Assembly: GCA_963726765.1 (NCBI GenBank)
Contig: CAVSDH010000001.1
Span: 44,876 to 108,875, forward strand
Origin: CAIWHR01 sp963726765
Lineage (GTDB): Bacteria > Pseudomonadota > Gammaproteobacteria > Burkholderiales > Casimicrobiaceae
Direction of reading: 5' to 3'
Length of the DNA stretch: 64,000 nt
This document shows, piece after piece, positions 44,596-54,167 of this stretch (the first letter of the stretch is position 1; each line of letters starts with the position of its first letter). A program made the translations under genes and the position numbers. Below the pieces are notes generated by a model. That model was not told the DNA's origin. It was given only the letters and a program-made list of their open reading frames with translations, and did not search any database.

Positions 44596-46350
44596 GTGCG
44601 AGGGTCGATCAAGCGCGGTATTTCGGTCCTGTTGCAGGTGGCTGCGCTCGTCGCGATCTCTGCGCACGCACAGCAACCGGCACCGGAACGGGCCACCGGG
44701 TGGACCGACAAGTCTCCCGTAACCAGCCGCCATTTCATGGTGGCGGCCGCGAACCCGCTCGCCGTCGCGGCCGGATACCGGATCCTGAAGCAGGGCGGCA
44801 GCGCGGTCGATGCGGCGATCGCAGTGCAGTTCGTGTTGAACGTCGTCGAACCGCAATCGAGCGGCATCGGCGGCGGCGCGTTCATGCTGGTCCACGACGG
44901 AAGGCGCAACCGGCTCGTCGCCTACGATGGTCGCGAGACCGCGCCCGCAGCCGCACGCCCCGATCGCTTTCTCGGTGCAGACGGCAGGCCGATGGGATTT
45001 GCCGACGCCGTGGTCGGCGGGCGCTCCGTCGGCGTTCCGGGCGTCGTCGCGCTCCTTGCCGAGGCGCATCGCCGGCACGGTCGGTTGCCGTGGGCTGTGC
45101 TGGTCGCGCCGGCGATCGCGCTTGCCGAAGACGGATTCGCAATTTCCCCGCGGCTTGCGAAACTGATCGCGGCGGAAAGACATTTTGTCCAGCCGCGTGC
45201 GCGCGCGTACTTTCTCGAGCCGGACGGACGTCCGCGCGCGGCCGGCACGATCCTCAGGAATCCCGATTTGGCGCGGACGCTGCGCGCGATTGCATTGCAG
45301 GGCGACATCGCGTTCTATCGTGGCGAGATCGCACGCGATGTCGTCGAGACGGCCGATGGCTTCGCCCCAAACCCGGGCGACCTGACGCTCGCGGACATGG
45401 CGAATTACAGAATCAGGATCAGGACGCCGGTCTGCAACGGCTATCGCAAATATCGCGTTTGCGGCATGCCGCCGCCGTCTTCCGGCGGCACGACCGTGCT
45501 GCAGATGCTCGGCATGCTGGAACCCTACGACCTCGCGTCGATGGGGCCGGCTTCGTTCTGGAGCGTGCATTTCTTCAGCGAAGCGGGACGCCTTGCCCAC
45601 GCGGATCGCGGCGTGTACATCGCGGACCCCGATTTCGTCGCGCCTCCTGCCGGCCTGCTCGACAGCGATTATTTGCGCGAACGTTCCCTTCTGATCCGGG
45701 CCGACGCGAGCCTCGGCGTCGCACTTCCCGGGAATCCGCCTGCGCCGGCGAAAGCGCGCAACGCCGCCTGGGGAAAGGACACGGCGCTGGAGCGTCCCTC
45801 GACGTCGCACATCTCGATTGTCGATCGCGACGGCAACGCGGTGGCGATGACGACGACGATCGAGGACGCTTTCGGCAGTCGGCTCATGACCGCGGGCGGA
45901 TTTCTGCTCAACAACCAGCTCACCGACTTTTCATTCCGTCCGTCCGAGAACGGCCTGCCGGTTGCCAATCGCATAGAACCGGGCAAGCGCCCGCGGTCGT
46001 CGATGTCGCCGACGATTGTCTACGACCGGGGCGGGCGTGTCGCGATCGTCGTCGGGTCCGCCGGCGGTCCGCCGATCATCAATGTCGTCGCCAAGACGAT
46101 CGTCGCGATCGTCGACTGGGGGCTCGATCCGCAGGCGGCCGTCGCGCTTCCCAACTTCGGCAGCCGGAACGGTCCGACGGAACTCGAACAGGGCACCGCG
46201 GTCGCTGCATTTTCGTCCAAGCTCCAGGCGCTGGGATCGAGCGTCTCGGTACGCGAATTCAACAGCGGCACGCAGGCGATCGTCCGCACGCCTCACGGTT
46301 GGATCGCCGGTGCCGATCCGCGCCGCGAAGGCACCGCCATGGGCGACTGA
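44596..46350 (+). CDS. ggt: Gamma-glutamyltransferase
   Basis: Secreted, self-cleaving gamma-glutamyltransferase of about 584 residues. The signal peptide (VLLQVAALVAISAHAQ) is followed by GYRILKQGGSAVDAAIAVQ, VEPQSSGIGGGAFML and MPPPSSGGTTVLQML. The autoprocessing and catalytic Thr is in RPSTSHISIVDRDGNAVAMT near residue 403, and the lid and GSAGGPPI motifs follow. The GTG at 44596 is chosen because TACAAT at 44556-44561 looks like its -10 element; a longer GTG at 44551 overlaps that. It acts on periplasmic glutathione and gamma-glutamyl compounds. The gene is intact. Confidence 0.95.
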   Translation: MRGSIKRGISVLLQVAALVAISAHAQQPAPERATGWTDKSPVTSRHFMVAAANPLAVAAGYRILKQGGSAVDAAIAVQFVLNVVEPQSSGIGGGAFMLVHDGRRNRLVAYDGRETAPAAARPDRFLGADGRPMGFADAVVGGRSVGVPGVVALLAEAHRRHGRLPWAVLVAPAIALAEDGFAISPRLAKLIAAERHFVQPRARAYFLEPDGRPRAAGTILRNPDLARTLRAIALQGDIAFYRGEIARDVVETADGFAPNPGDLTLADMANYRIRIRTPVCNGYRKYRVCGMPPPSSGGTTVLQMLGMLEPYDLASMGPASFWSVHFFSEAGRLAHADRGVYIADPDFVAPPAGLLDSDYLRERSLLIRADASLGVALPGNPPAPAKARNAAWGKDTALERPSTSHISIVDRDGNAVAMTTTIEDAFGSRLMTAGGFLLNNQLTDFSFRPSENGLPVANRIEPGKRPRSSMSPTIVYDRGGRVAIVVGSAGGPPIINVVAKTIVAIVDWGLDPQAAVALPNFGSRNGPTELEQGTAVAAFSSKLQALGSSVSVREFNSGTQAIVRTPHGWIAGADPRREGTAMGD

Positions 46351-46375
46351 CTCGCGACCCGCCGGGAAGAGCCCA

Positions 46376-47712
46376 ATGACATCCACCACGGCTGTGCCGC
46401 ATCGAATCGTCGTCGTCGGCGGCGGCGCGGCCGGTCTGCCGCTCGCCACCCGCCTCGGCGACACGCTGGGTCGCCGCGGTCGCGCGACCGTGACGCTGGT
46501 CGACCGCTTTGCGACTCACCTTGTGGAAACCGCTGCTGCACGAAGTCGCGGCAGGCCGCATGGATGCCGACCTGCACGACGTCGACTACTTCCTGATGGC
46601 GTACTGGCACCATTTCCGGTTCCGGTTGGGGGCGGTCACCGGGCTCGATCGCGCGCACCACGAGCTTAAGCTCGCGGCGGTCCTCGACGACGACGGCAAG
46701 GAGATCCTTCCGGCCGGAAGCCTTCCGTATGACACGCTGGTACTTTGCATCGGCAGCGTCGGCAACGACTTCGGCATCGCGGGCGTCGCCGAACACGCGA
46801 TTTCGCTCGACACCGCGGCGGACGCCGATCGCTTTCACCGACGCCTTGTCGCCGCCTGCGTGCGCGCCGAGGGGCGCGCGTCCCGCGGCGAATCGGCCGC
46901 CGTGGATATCGTGATCATCGGCGCCGGCGCGACAGGCGTTGAGCTCGCGGCGGAAATCCGCAACTGCACGCGCGCGTTCGCGAGCCTACGGCCTCGACTA
47001 TCTCAAGCCGGAACGCGACGTCCGGCTCACGATCATCGAAGCCGCACCGCGAATCCTGCCGCCGCTGCCGGAGAGGATCGCGGAGGCCGCAACCGGCCTC
47101 CTCGGCACGCTCGCGGTGTCAGTGCGCACCGCCGAGCGCGTCGTCCAGGTGGATGCCGATGGCGTCCATACGTCGTCCGGTGCCGTGCTCCCCGCCGACC
47201 TCGTGGTCTGGGCCGCCGGCATAAAGGCGCCGCCGGTGCTGGCCCACCTCGATGGCCTCGAGGCCAATCGCTCGCACCAGCTGGTCGTCACGAAGACGCT
47301 GCAGACCACGCTCGATCGTGATATTTTCGCCATTGGCGATTGCGCCGCATGCCCTTGGCCGGAGTCCGGCCGCGAAGGGGCGATCCTGCCGCCTCGCGCT
47401 CAGGTCGCCCATCAGCAGGCGTCGCTGCTCGTGCGGACGATCAAGGCGCGGCAGGACGGCGCACCGCTGCCGGATTTCCACTTCCGCGATTTCGGCTCGC
47501 TGGTCTCGCTCGGGCATCTCTCGGCGGTCGGCAATCTCATGGGCCGGTTGATAGGGGGGAACATGGTGGTGCAGGGCCTGATCGCGCGCTGGATGTACGC
47601 GTCGCTCTACAAGATGCATCAGGTATCGATCCTCGGCTGGCTGCGCGTCGCGATCGATACGCTGAGCCGACTCGTCCGGCACCGCCTCGAGCCGCGGGTC
47701 AAGCTGCACTGA
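46376..47712 (+). CDS. ndh: Type II NADH dehydrogenase (two frame breaks)
   Basis: Non-proton-pumping NADH:quinone oxidoreductase of about 444 residues, bound to the membrane face. FAD motif RIVVVGGGAAGLPLATRLG at the N-terminus, NADH motif VDIVIIGAGATGVELAAEI in the middle, then TLQTTLDRDIFAIGDCAACP and a C-terminal amphipathic tail (IARWMYASLYKMHQVSILGW). Breaks occur near 46523 (extra G in CCTTGTGG, repaired to HLWKPLLHEVAAG) and 46983 (extra A, repaired to TRAFAAYGLDYLKPERD). It starts 25 bases after ggt. The family is firm. Confidence 0.92.
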
Positions 47713-47719
47713 GCAGCCG

Positions 47720-48737
47720 GTGCGTGCCGTTCCGCCACCGGGCTCCGGCGCACGGAGCGTGCCGCATCCGGATGCCATCGTCGCGTTCGCGAATCGCCTT
47801 ACGAGGACCGCGAAGCATCGGCATCGCTGGGCGCGGCGTCACGGCTATGGCGCCTATCGGGTCTATGACCGCGACCTGCCCGAATTCCCGCTGGCGATCG
47901 ACGTCTACGTTCCGGAAGACGCGGCGCTTGGCAATCGCGTGCACCTGCAGGAGATCGAGACGGGGTGGGAACAGAGCGATGCGGAACACGACGCGTGGCT
48001 GGCGGCTGCGTGCAGTGCGGCGGCACAGGCACTTGAAGTGCCGCCGGCGTCCGATCGTCGCAAAGACGCGCCGCCGGCGCCGCGGGCGCGAGCAGCACGA
48101 GGCGACCGGCGCACGCGGGACCGAATTTGTCATCGCCGAGTCCGGGCTGCGCTTCATCGTCAACCTCGAAGCGCATCTCGACACCGGGCTGTACCTCGAC
48201 CATCGCGCGCTGCGGGCGATCGTGCGCGAGCGCGCGGCAGGACGGCGGATGCTCAACCTGTTCGCCTACACCGGCAGCTTCACTGTTTACGCGGCCGCCG
48301 GCGGGGCCATCGCCTCGCAGACCGTGGACCTGTCGAACACGTATCTCGACTGGGCGGCGCGGAATTTTGCCGCGAATGGCATCGACTCGCGTCGGCATCA
48401 GCTCATCCGCGCCGATGTCGTGCGCTGGCTCGAGGTCGCCCACGACGAGCGCCGGCGCTACGACCTGATCGTGCTCGATCCGCCGGCGTTCTCGACGTCG
48501 AAAGCGATGTCCGGCGTTCTCGATGTCCAGCGCGACCACGCGGACCTGGTGGCGTCGGTACGCGGACTGCTCGCCCCCGGCGGAGAACTCTATTTCTCGA
48601 CCAATCTGCGCACGTTCAAGCTCGACCCGGCGCTTGCCGCAGACCCGATGTGCACGGACATCAGCGCGCGCACGCTGCCGGACGATTTCCGCGACCGACG
48701 CGTGCATCATGCCTACCTGATTGTCGCTACCAGATAG
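47720..48737 (+). CDS. RlmK-type 23S rRNA methyltransferase (frame break)
   Basis: Class I SAM-dependent methyltransferase of about 338 residues that aligns with the C-terminal (RlmK) half of E. coli RlmKL, which makes m7G in 23S rRNA. RVYDRDLPEFPLAIDVYV, LDTGLYLDHRALR, the SAM motif LNLFAYTGSFTVYAAAGGA and the catalytic-loop VLDPPAFSTSK are in order. Removing one G near 48053 gives ASIVAKTRRRRRGREQ and one frame. The RlmL half is not present here. The GTG start lies 8 bases after ndh. The 3' end overlaps the converging peptidase gene by 11 bases. Confidence 0.85.
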
Positions 48738-50782
48738 TGACGCGATCCTTCGGCAGCCGGAACATCTTGTCGCCTTCCTTGACCTTGAAGGTACCGTAAA
48801 ACGCGTCGAGGTTCGCCAAGGTGCCGTTGGCGCGGAACTGGTCGGGCGAATGCGGATCGGATTTGAGGCGGACGACCCACTGCTCGTCGCGCGTCTTGTC
48901 GCGCCAACCCTGCGCGTAGCTCAGGAAGAAGCGCTCGTCGCCGGTCAGGCCGTCGATGACGGGAGCTTCCCTGCCCGCGAGTGAGAGCCGGTAGGCCTTG
49001 TACGCGATGGCGAGGCCCGACAGATCGGCAATATTTTCGCCCAGCGTGAGCTTTCCGTTGACGAAATATCCGGGCACGGGGCTGTAGGCATCGAACTGGG
49101 CGACCAGCGCATTCGTCTTCTCGTCGAAGCGCGTATGGTCCTCGGCCGTCCACCAGTCGCGCAGATTGCCGTCGCCGTCGAACTGGCTGCCCGAATCGTC
49201 GAAGCCATGGCTGATCTCGTGCCCGATCGTCGTCCCCGCGCCGCCGTAATTCGCTGCGTCGTCCGCGTCCGGATTGAAATAGGGCGGCTGGAGGTAGGCC
49301 GCCGGAAACACGATCTCGTTCATCAGCGGGTTGTAATACGCGTTGACGGTCTGCGGCGTCATCAGCCATTCCTCGCGGTCTATCGGCTTGCCGAGCTTGG
49401 CGATGTTGCGATCGAACTCGAAACGGCGCGCACGCATCACGTTGCCCACGAGGTCGTCCGGCGCGATGACGAGTTTCGCGTAGTCGCGCCACTTCGACGG
49501 GTAGCCGATCTTCGGCACGATCTTCGCGAGCTTGGCCCGCGCTTCCTTTTTCGTCGCCGGTCCCATCCAGTCGAGCGCGTCGATGCTCTGCCCGTACGCC
49601 GCGAGAAGATTGGCGACGAGCTTCTCCATGCGCGCCTTGCTTTCCGGCGGGAAGTACGTTGCGACGTACACCTGTCCAAGCGCCTCGCCGATCAGGTCGT
49701 CGACGAGCGCGACTCCGCGCTGCCATCGGGGCCGGTTCTGCGGGACACCGGAAAGAGTCGTCCCGTAGAACGCAAACCGCTCGTCGACGTACTGCTTGTC
49801 GAGAAACCGTGCGTAATCGCGCAGCAGCGACCATTTCAGATAGGACTTCCAAGTGGACAGTGGTGTCTTCTCGAAAAGGGCGGCGAATTCCTTGAGGTAA
49901 CTCGCCTGGTACAGGACGACGTCGGAGACCTTGGCGGAAACACCGATTGCGTCGAGGTACGTCTTCCAATCGAAGCCCGGCGCCGTGGCGGACATTTCCT
50001 TGATTGCGACCTTGGCGTAGGTCTTGACCGGGTCGCGCGACTCGACCTTGGTCCAGTGGACTCGTGCGATCGCCGTTTCGAGCGCGAGGATGTCGGCGGC
50101 GTCCTGCCTTGCAGTCTTGCTGCCGGCCAGCGTGAGCATCTTCTCGACGTGTTCGCCATACTTCTTGCGGATCCCGACGAGGCGGGCGTCGTCGTCGTCG
50201 AGGTAGTAGTCGCGATCGGGAAGGCCGAGGCCCGATTGCGACAGATAGGCGGCATAGGCGGCCGAGTTGCGCTTGTCCTGAATGATGTCGAGATCGAACG
50301 GCGTGGTGGCGCCGATCTGCTGCAGCCGGGCGATCAACGCGGCAAGCTCCGCCTTGTCCTTTACGCCGTCGATGGCCGCGAATTCGACCGCGAGCGGCTT
50401 GAGTCCGAGCGCCGCGAGCCTCGCCTCGTCCATGAAGCTGCGGTAGAGGTCGCCGACCTTGCGCGATTCGGCGCTGCCCGCGGAAGGCGCGGCGGCCGCC
50501 GCGTCGATGATCTTGCGCAGCCGTTCCTGAACCTCCTCGTGGATCGCATAACCCGGATTCCAGCTCGGCTTGTCGGCGGGGATCGTCGTCGTCGCGAGCC
50601 ACTTGCCGTTCGCGTGCGCGTAGAAGTCGTCGCCGGCCCGGATCTTCGGCTCGATGTATTGCGTTTCGACGCCCGATTGCAGCGATGGGCGCGGGGCAGT
50701 CTGTGCGGGCGGCGTGTCGGCGGCGAAGAGCGGCACGGCGACGACGCTCGCGCAGCAGGCAAGGGCGAAATACCAGCTTCAT
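48727..50782 (-). CDS. M13-family zinc metallopeptidase (frame break in signal peptide)
   Basis: Neprilysin/PepO-like endopeptidase of about 685 residues. Zinc motif HEISH in TTIGHEISHGFDDSGSQFDG, third ligand in LGENIADLSGLAIAY, substrate-site NAYYNPLMNEIVFPAA. N-terminal mature text is IEPKIRAGDDFYAHANGKWL. Upstream of the long ORF, ATG 50782 begins MKLVF; deleting one T of TTT (plus strand AAA 50767-50769) joins it to ALACCASVVAVPLFAAD, a clear signal peptide. So it is exported, probably periplasmic. Without the fix only a GTG at 50736 is available and the signal is lost. Confidence 0.93.
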
Positions 50783-50932
50783 GCAATGGGCTCCTGATCG
50801 AATTGCGGGTCGGAGCCGCTCCCGGGAATGGGGGCGGCCCGGCGACGGACCCGCAATTATGACGGTCCCGGCGCCCGCCTGCGGCTGCCGCGATATACTG
50901 CGCGCCCATCCGACGAACCGCGTCCCGCGCCG

Positions 50933-51536
50933 ATGAACGCCGAGCTCTTTTCCGCGACGATCCTGCTGGTGCTGGTCATCGACCCGTTCGGCAACGTTCC
51001 GGTCGTCGTCGCCACGCTCAGGAACGTCGCAGCGGAACGGCGGCCCAGGGTCGTGCTGCGGGAGTGCGTGGCCGCCTACGCCATTCTCGTCGCGTTCATG
51101 CTGGGAGGCCGGACCTTCCTGCAATGGCTGCATCTCACCGAGGAATCGCTGACCATTGCCGGCGGGATCATCCTGTTCCTCATCTCGATCCGGATGGTCT
51201 TTCCTCGACCCGAGGGTGTGTTCGGCGACACGCCGGGCGGCGAGCCATTCCTCGTGCCGCTCGCGATTCCGTCGATCGCCGGGCCGTCGGCGCTCGCAAC
51301 GGTCATGCTGATGGCCTCGCGCGATCCTGCGAAGATAGGCAGCTGGATCGTGGCGCTGACGGCGGCGATGATCGCGACGACGGCAGTGCTGGCACTCGCC
51401 GACCGGCTGCAGCGCTGGCTCGGCGACCGCGCGATGGTCGCCGTCGAACGGCTCATGGGACTCGTGCTGACGGCCCTCGCGGTCGAGATGCTGCTGTCGG
51501 GAGTGCGCACCTTCGTCGCGCGAGCTCGCGAAATAG
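50933..51536 (+). CDS. MarC-family integral membrane protein
   Basis: MarC/YchE-like protein of about 200 residues with six TM segments (FSATILLVLVIDPFGNVPVV, SLTIAGGIILFLISIRMVF, VPLAIPSIAGPSALATVML). Read literally, the frame runs to 51694 through an Arg-rich tail that overlaps the opposite yceI gene. Removing one C near 51516 gives a natural ending FVRELAK and stop at 51534-51536, which I prefer. The family's function is unresolved; it is not a proven multidrug pump. Confidence 0.85.
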
Positions 51537-51602
51537 CGCCGCGCGCACGCGCCGGACAACGCGCGCCGGCGCCCCCGCGCTATCGATCGAAGCGGAAGGG
51601 CG

Positions 51603-52190
51603 TCATTCCTTGTCGCCCTCGAAGCCGAACGACAGCAGGACGTCGTCGCCGATCGACGGGATTCCTCGTTTCATGCCGAAGTCGGAGCGCTTGATCTTCG
51701 CGGTCGCGCTGCCGCCGCAGCGCTCCTTGGACGTCGCCGTCGCCGGATTGCACCGGAAACGTTCCACGGTGATGGCGACCGGCTTCGTCACGCCGAGCAG
51801 CGTCAGGTTGCCTTCGACGACCGTCGGCGTCTCGCCGGCGAAGATGACGTGCGTGGACTTGTAGGTCATCCGCGGAAATTCGGCGGAGTTGAAGAAATCG
51901 GCGGAGCGCAGGTGCTCGTCGCGTGAGCGCGGCCGGTTGCCCTTGTCGTTGTCGTTGGTGTCGACCGACGCGGTCTCCACGACGAGTTCGACCGACCCGG
52001 TCTTCGCGGCGCGATCGATGGCGACCTTTCCCGAATACTTGCTGAACCTGCCGTGAATCATCGAAAGTCCCAGGTGATCGATCGCGAACGACACGGACGT
52101 GTGCAGGGGATCCAGCGGGTAGCTGTCGGTCGTGGCGAAGGCGGAGAGCGGAACGGTCGCGAATGCAATGGCGAAGGCTCGATTCAGCAC
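51603..52190 (-). CDS. YceI-family periplasmic lipid-binding-fold protein
   Basis: A 195-residue YceI protein. The signal peptide (VLNRAFAIAFATVPLSAFA) is followed by the lipocalin-like domain: YPLDPLHTSVSFAIDHLGLS, GRFSKYSGKVAIDRA, DEHLRSADFFNSAEFPRMTY and NLTLLGVTKPVAITV. The GTG at 52190 has GAGGAG upstream. The family binds polyprenoid or amphiphilic lipids. It is immediately downstream of an unknown 273-residue membrane protein on the same strand. The gene is intact. Confidence 0.95.
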   Translation of the reverse strand: MLNRAFAIAFATVPLSAFATTDSYPLDPLHTSVSFAIDHLGLSMIHGRFSKYSGKVAIDRAAKTGSVELVVETASVDTNDNDKGNRPRSRDEHLRSADFFNSAEFPRMTYKSTHVIFAGETPTVVEGNLTLLGVTKPVAITVERFRCNPATATSKERCGGSATAKIKRSDFGMKRGIPSIGDDVLLSFGFEGDKE

Positions 52191-52212
52191 GGAGATCTCC
52201 TCGGCAGGCGGG

Positions 52213-53034
52213 TCAGGACACGGATGCGCGCGCGGCGTACCACGCGGCTGCGATGGGAACGGCGGCAGCGGCCAGCACGCACGCGGCAAGCACGGCGGCG
52301 CGCGCAATCAGTGGCGCCGTTCGGGGCGTCGGCACGCAGGCCGCCAACGGAACGAGCAGCAGCAAGGGAAGCGCGTACCACGGGAGCAAAGCGAGCTGCT
52401 GCGTGCCAGCCGCAATCAGGGCGACCAGCAGTCCGACCGGTAAGGCTCCGGTGAACCCAGGTGCAAGTGTCCGCGACTGGACGATCTGTACGATCAGCAT
52501 CGCCGTGCATGCGGCCGCGATCGCTGCGCCTGCGATGAGCGCGCCAATGGATGCCGAGAGAAGGCCCGCAATTCCGGCAGCGATTCCCAGGCCGAAGCCG
52601 GCGGCGCCGCTTCGCAGACCGTCGTCGCGCAGGCGCAGGACGAAGGTGATCATCGTCGACACGAACACGGCGATGCCGATTGCGGCAACGGCGGCGCTGG
52701 CGCCGTCGTGGTTTTGCAGCACGGATTGGAAAATCCAGAGCGAGATGAGACCCGAGGCGACGACGAGCGCGATCGCGATCTTGCGCGACGACCGCGGGAG
52801 GAGGTCGGCGATGATGCCCACCAGCGGTGCGACGAGCCCGACCAGCATCGTCTTGCGCGCCACGGTGGGCGGAAACAGCGAGAAACCGGTATCGAGCGCG
52901 ACCATCGCCGCGTAGGCCGGCATGATGGCGAGCCAGGCGAAGCGCGTGCGCGACAGCGCGAAGGCGACGATCAGCGCGACGACGAGCGGCGCAACGCCTC
53001 CCTGAAATGCGGGGTGGTCGAGGATCTCGCTCAT
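52213..53034 (-). CDS. Multi-pass membrane protein of unknown function
   Basis: A 273-residue, very hydrophobic protein from ATG 53034 (MSEILDHPAFQGGVAPLVVA), with about eight TM helices and short loops. It contains TVARKTMLVGLVAPLVGIIA and LPRSSRKIAIALVVASGLIS between helices. I do not recognise a family. It is followed after 22 bases by yceI, so the two are likely cotranscribed. A TAGAAT element at 53187-53192 on this strand may be the -10 of the unit, but no good -35 is present. Confidence 0.7.
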   Translation of the reverse strand: MSEILDHPAFQGGVAPLVVALIVAFALSRTRFAWLAIMPAYAAMVALDTGFSLFPPTVARKTMLVGLVAPLVGIIADLLPRSSRKIAIALVVASGLISLWIFQSVLQNHDGASAAVAAIGIAVFVSTMITFVLRLRDDGLRSGAAGFGLGIAAGIAGLLSASIGALIAGAAIAAACTAMLIVQIVQSRTLAPGFTGALPVGLLVALIAAGTQQLALLPWYALPLLLLVPLAACVPTPRTAPLIARAAVLAACVLAAAAVPIAAAWYAARASVS

Positions 53035-53239
53035 CCGATGGCCCGTGAGCGCCGGCAATGGCTCGGCGACGACCCGCATTGGCGGCAATCCGAGACGGCA
53101 CGGCCGGACGTGGACGCAGGCATCGGAATGGAGAACGGCATTTGGATCGAGGTTATTCCGGTGAAAGTCGCATCCGGGCGCGGCCTATTCTAGCCCAGCC
53201 GCGCCGTGCCGCGCGAACGAAAAGCGCAGTGCGGCACCG

Positions 53240-54160
53240 TCAGGCCGGTCGTAGCCAGTCCCCGTCGCATCTGACCGCCCGGGACTTCTCGAGTTCACCG
53301 ATCAGCAGCGCGGCCAGTTCGGACGGCGAAAGGCGAAAGAATTGCCGGTTGAAATCACGATAGATGCCGACACCGTCGAGATAGAGGGGCATGCCGGCGA
53401 GCGACATCTGCTGGCGGTCGAGCAGCGTGAACATGAGGAGGGCTTTCAGCACGTGCCGCGCGACGCGAAGGCCGTCGGCCTCGAAGGCGGCGACGCGCTG
53501 TCGTGCGCGGGCGAGCGCGCCGTCGACGTTTGCAAATGGCTCGCCATGGCCTGGAATGACGATGCGGGGTGCAAGATCCGCGATCATCTCGATCGTCGCG
53601 CGGGTCGCCGGCAGCGCGGCGGGGTCGAACTCCTTCGGCATCAGGATGCCGAATCCGTCCTCCCACAGCGCGTCTCCGGAAATCAGTATTCCGTGCTCCG
53701 GGTTGTGAAAGACGAGCGCTCCCATGTCGTGTCCCGGTGCGGCGAGCGCGCGCCATTCGAGATCGCCCCACACGTGCGTGGTGCCGGGGATCAGCGCCTT
53801 GCTCGCGGTGAAACGGTCTACCCGCTGATCGCAGTAGTCGTAAAGCAGCGCCTTCTGGTCCCAGCGCTCGACCAACGGCGCTTCGCCCTCGGGGATCGCA
53901 ATCGGGCACCCGTGCTCCGCCGCGATTGCCGCATTGCCGCCGACGTGATCGGAGTGACAGTGCGTATTGACGATCCACGCCAGCGGATCGTCGCCGATGC
54001 CGCGCGGAGACGCGAGCAGCGCGCGCGTCAATGGCGCGTGCCGCGAATATCCGGTGTCGATCAGAACGTGGCCGTCGCGGCTCTTGAGCACGACATTGTT
54101 GGACGACAGCCAGTCGCGAACGAAAACGTGGAGCTGGGGCGGCAGGCGCGACTTTGGCAT
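53240..54160 (-). CDS. MBL-fold metallo-hydrolase
   Basis: Metallo-beta-lactamase-fold hydrolase of about 306 residues. Metal motif VNTHCHSDHVGGNAAI (HXHXDH), then LAAPGHDMGALVFH, GILISGDALWEDGFGI and VIPGHGEPF supply the remaining ligands. The C-terminal 90 residues form a helical extension with IYRDFNRQFFRLSPSELA, which is not part of the basic fold. The start at 54160 is 7 bases after the mfd stop. Substrate unknown. The gene is intact. Confidence 0.9.
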   Translation of the reverse strand: MPKSRLPPQLHVFVRDWLSSNNVVLKSRDGHVLIDTGYSRHAPLTRALLASPRGIGDDPLAWIVNTHCHSDHVGGNAAIAAEHGCPIAIPEGEAPLVERWDQKALLYDYCDQRVDRFTASKALIPGTTHVWGDLEWRALAAPGHDMGALVFHNPEHGILISGDALWEDGFGILMPKEFDPAALPATRATIEMIADLAPRIVIPGHGEPFANVDGALARARQRVAAFEADGLRVARHVLKALLMFTLLDRQQMSLAGMPLYLDGVGIYRDFNRQFFRLSPSELAALLIGELEKSRAVRCDGDWLRPA

Positions 54161-54167
54161 CGCAGGT

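Noticed and set aside
50828..51694. MarC read to 51694
   Set aside because: The last 50 codons are Arg-rich and overlap the opposite yceI gene; removing one base near 51516 gives a natural end at 51536.
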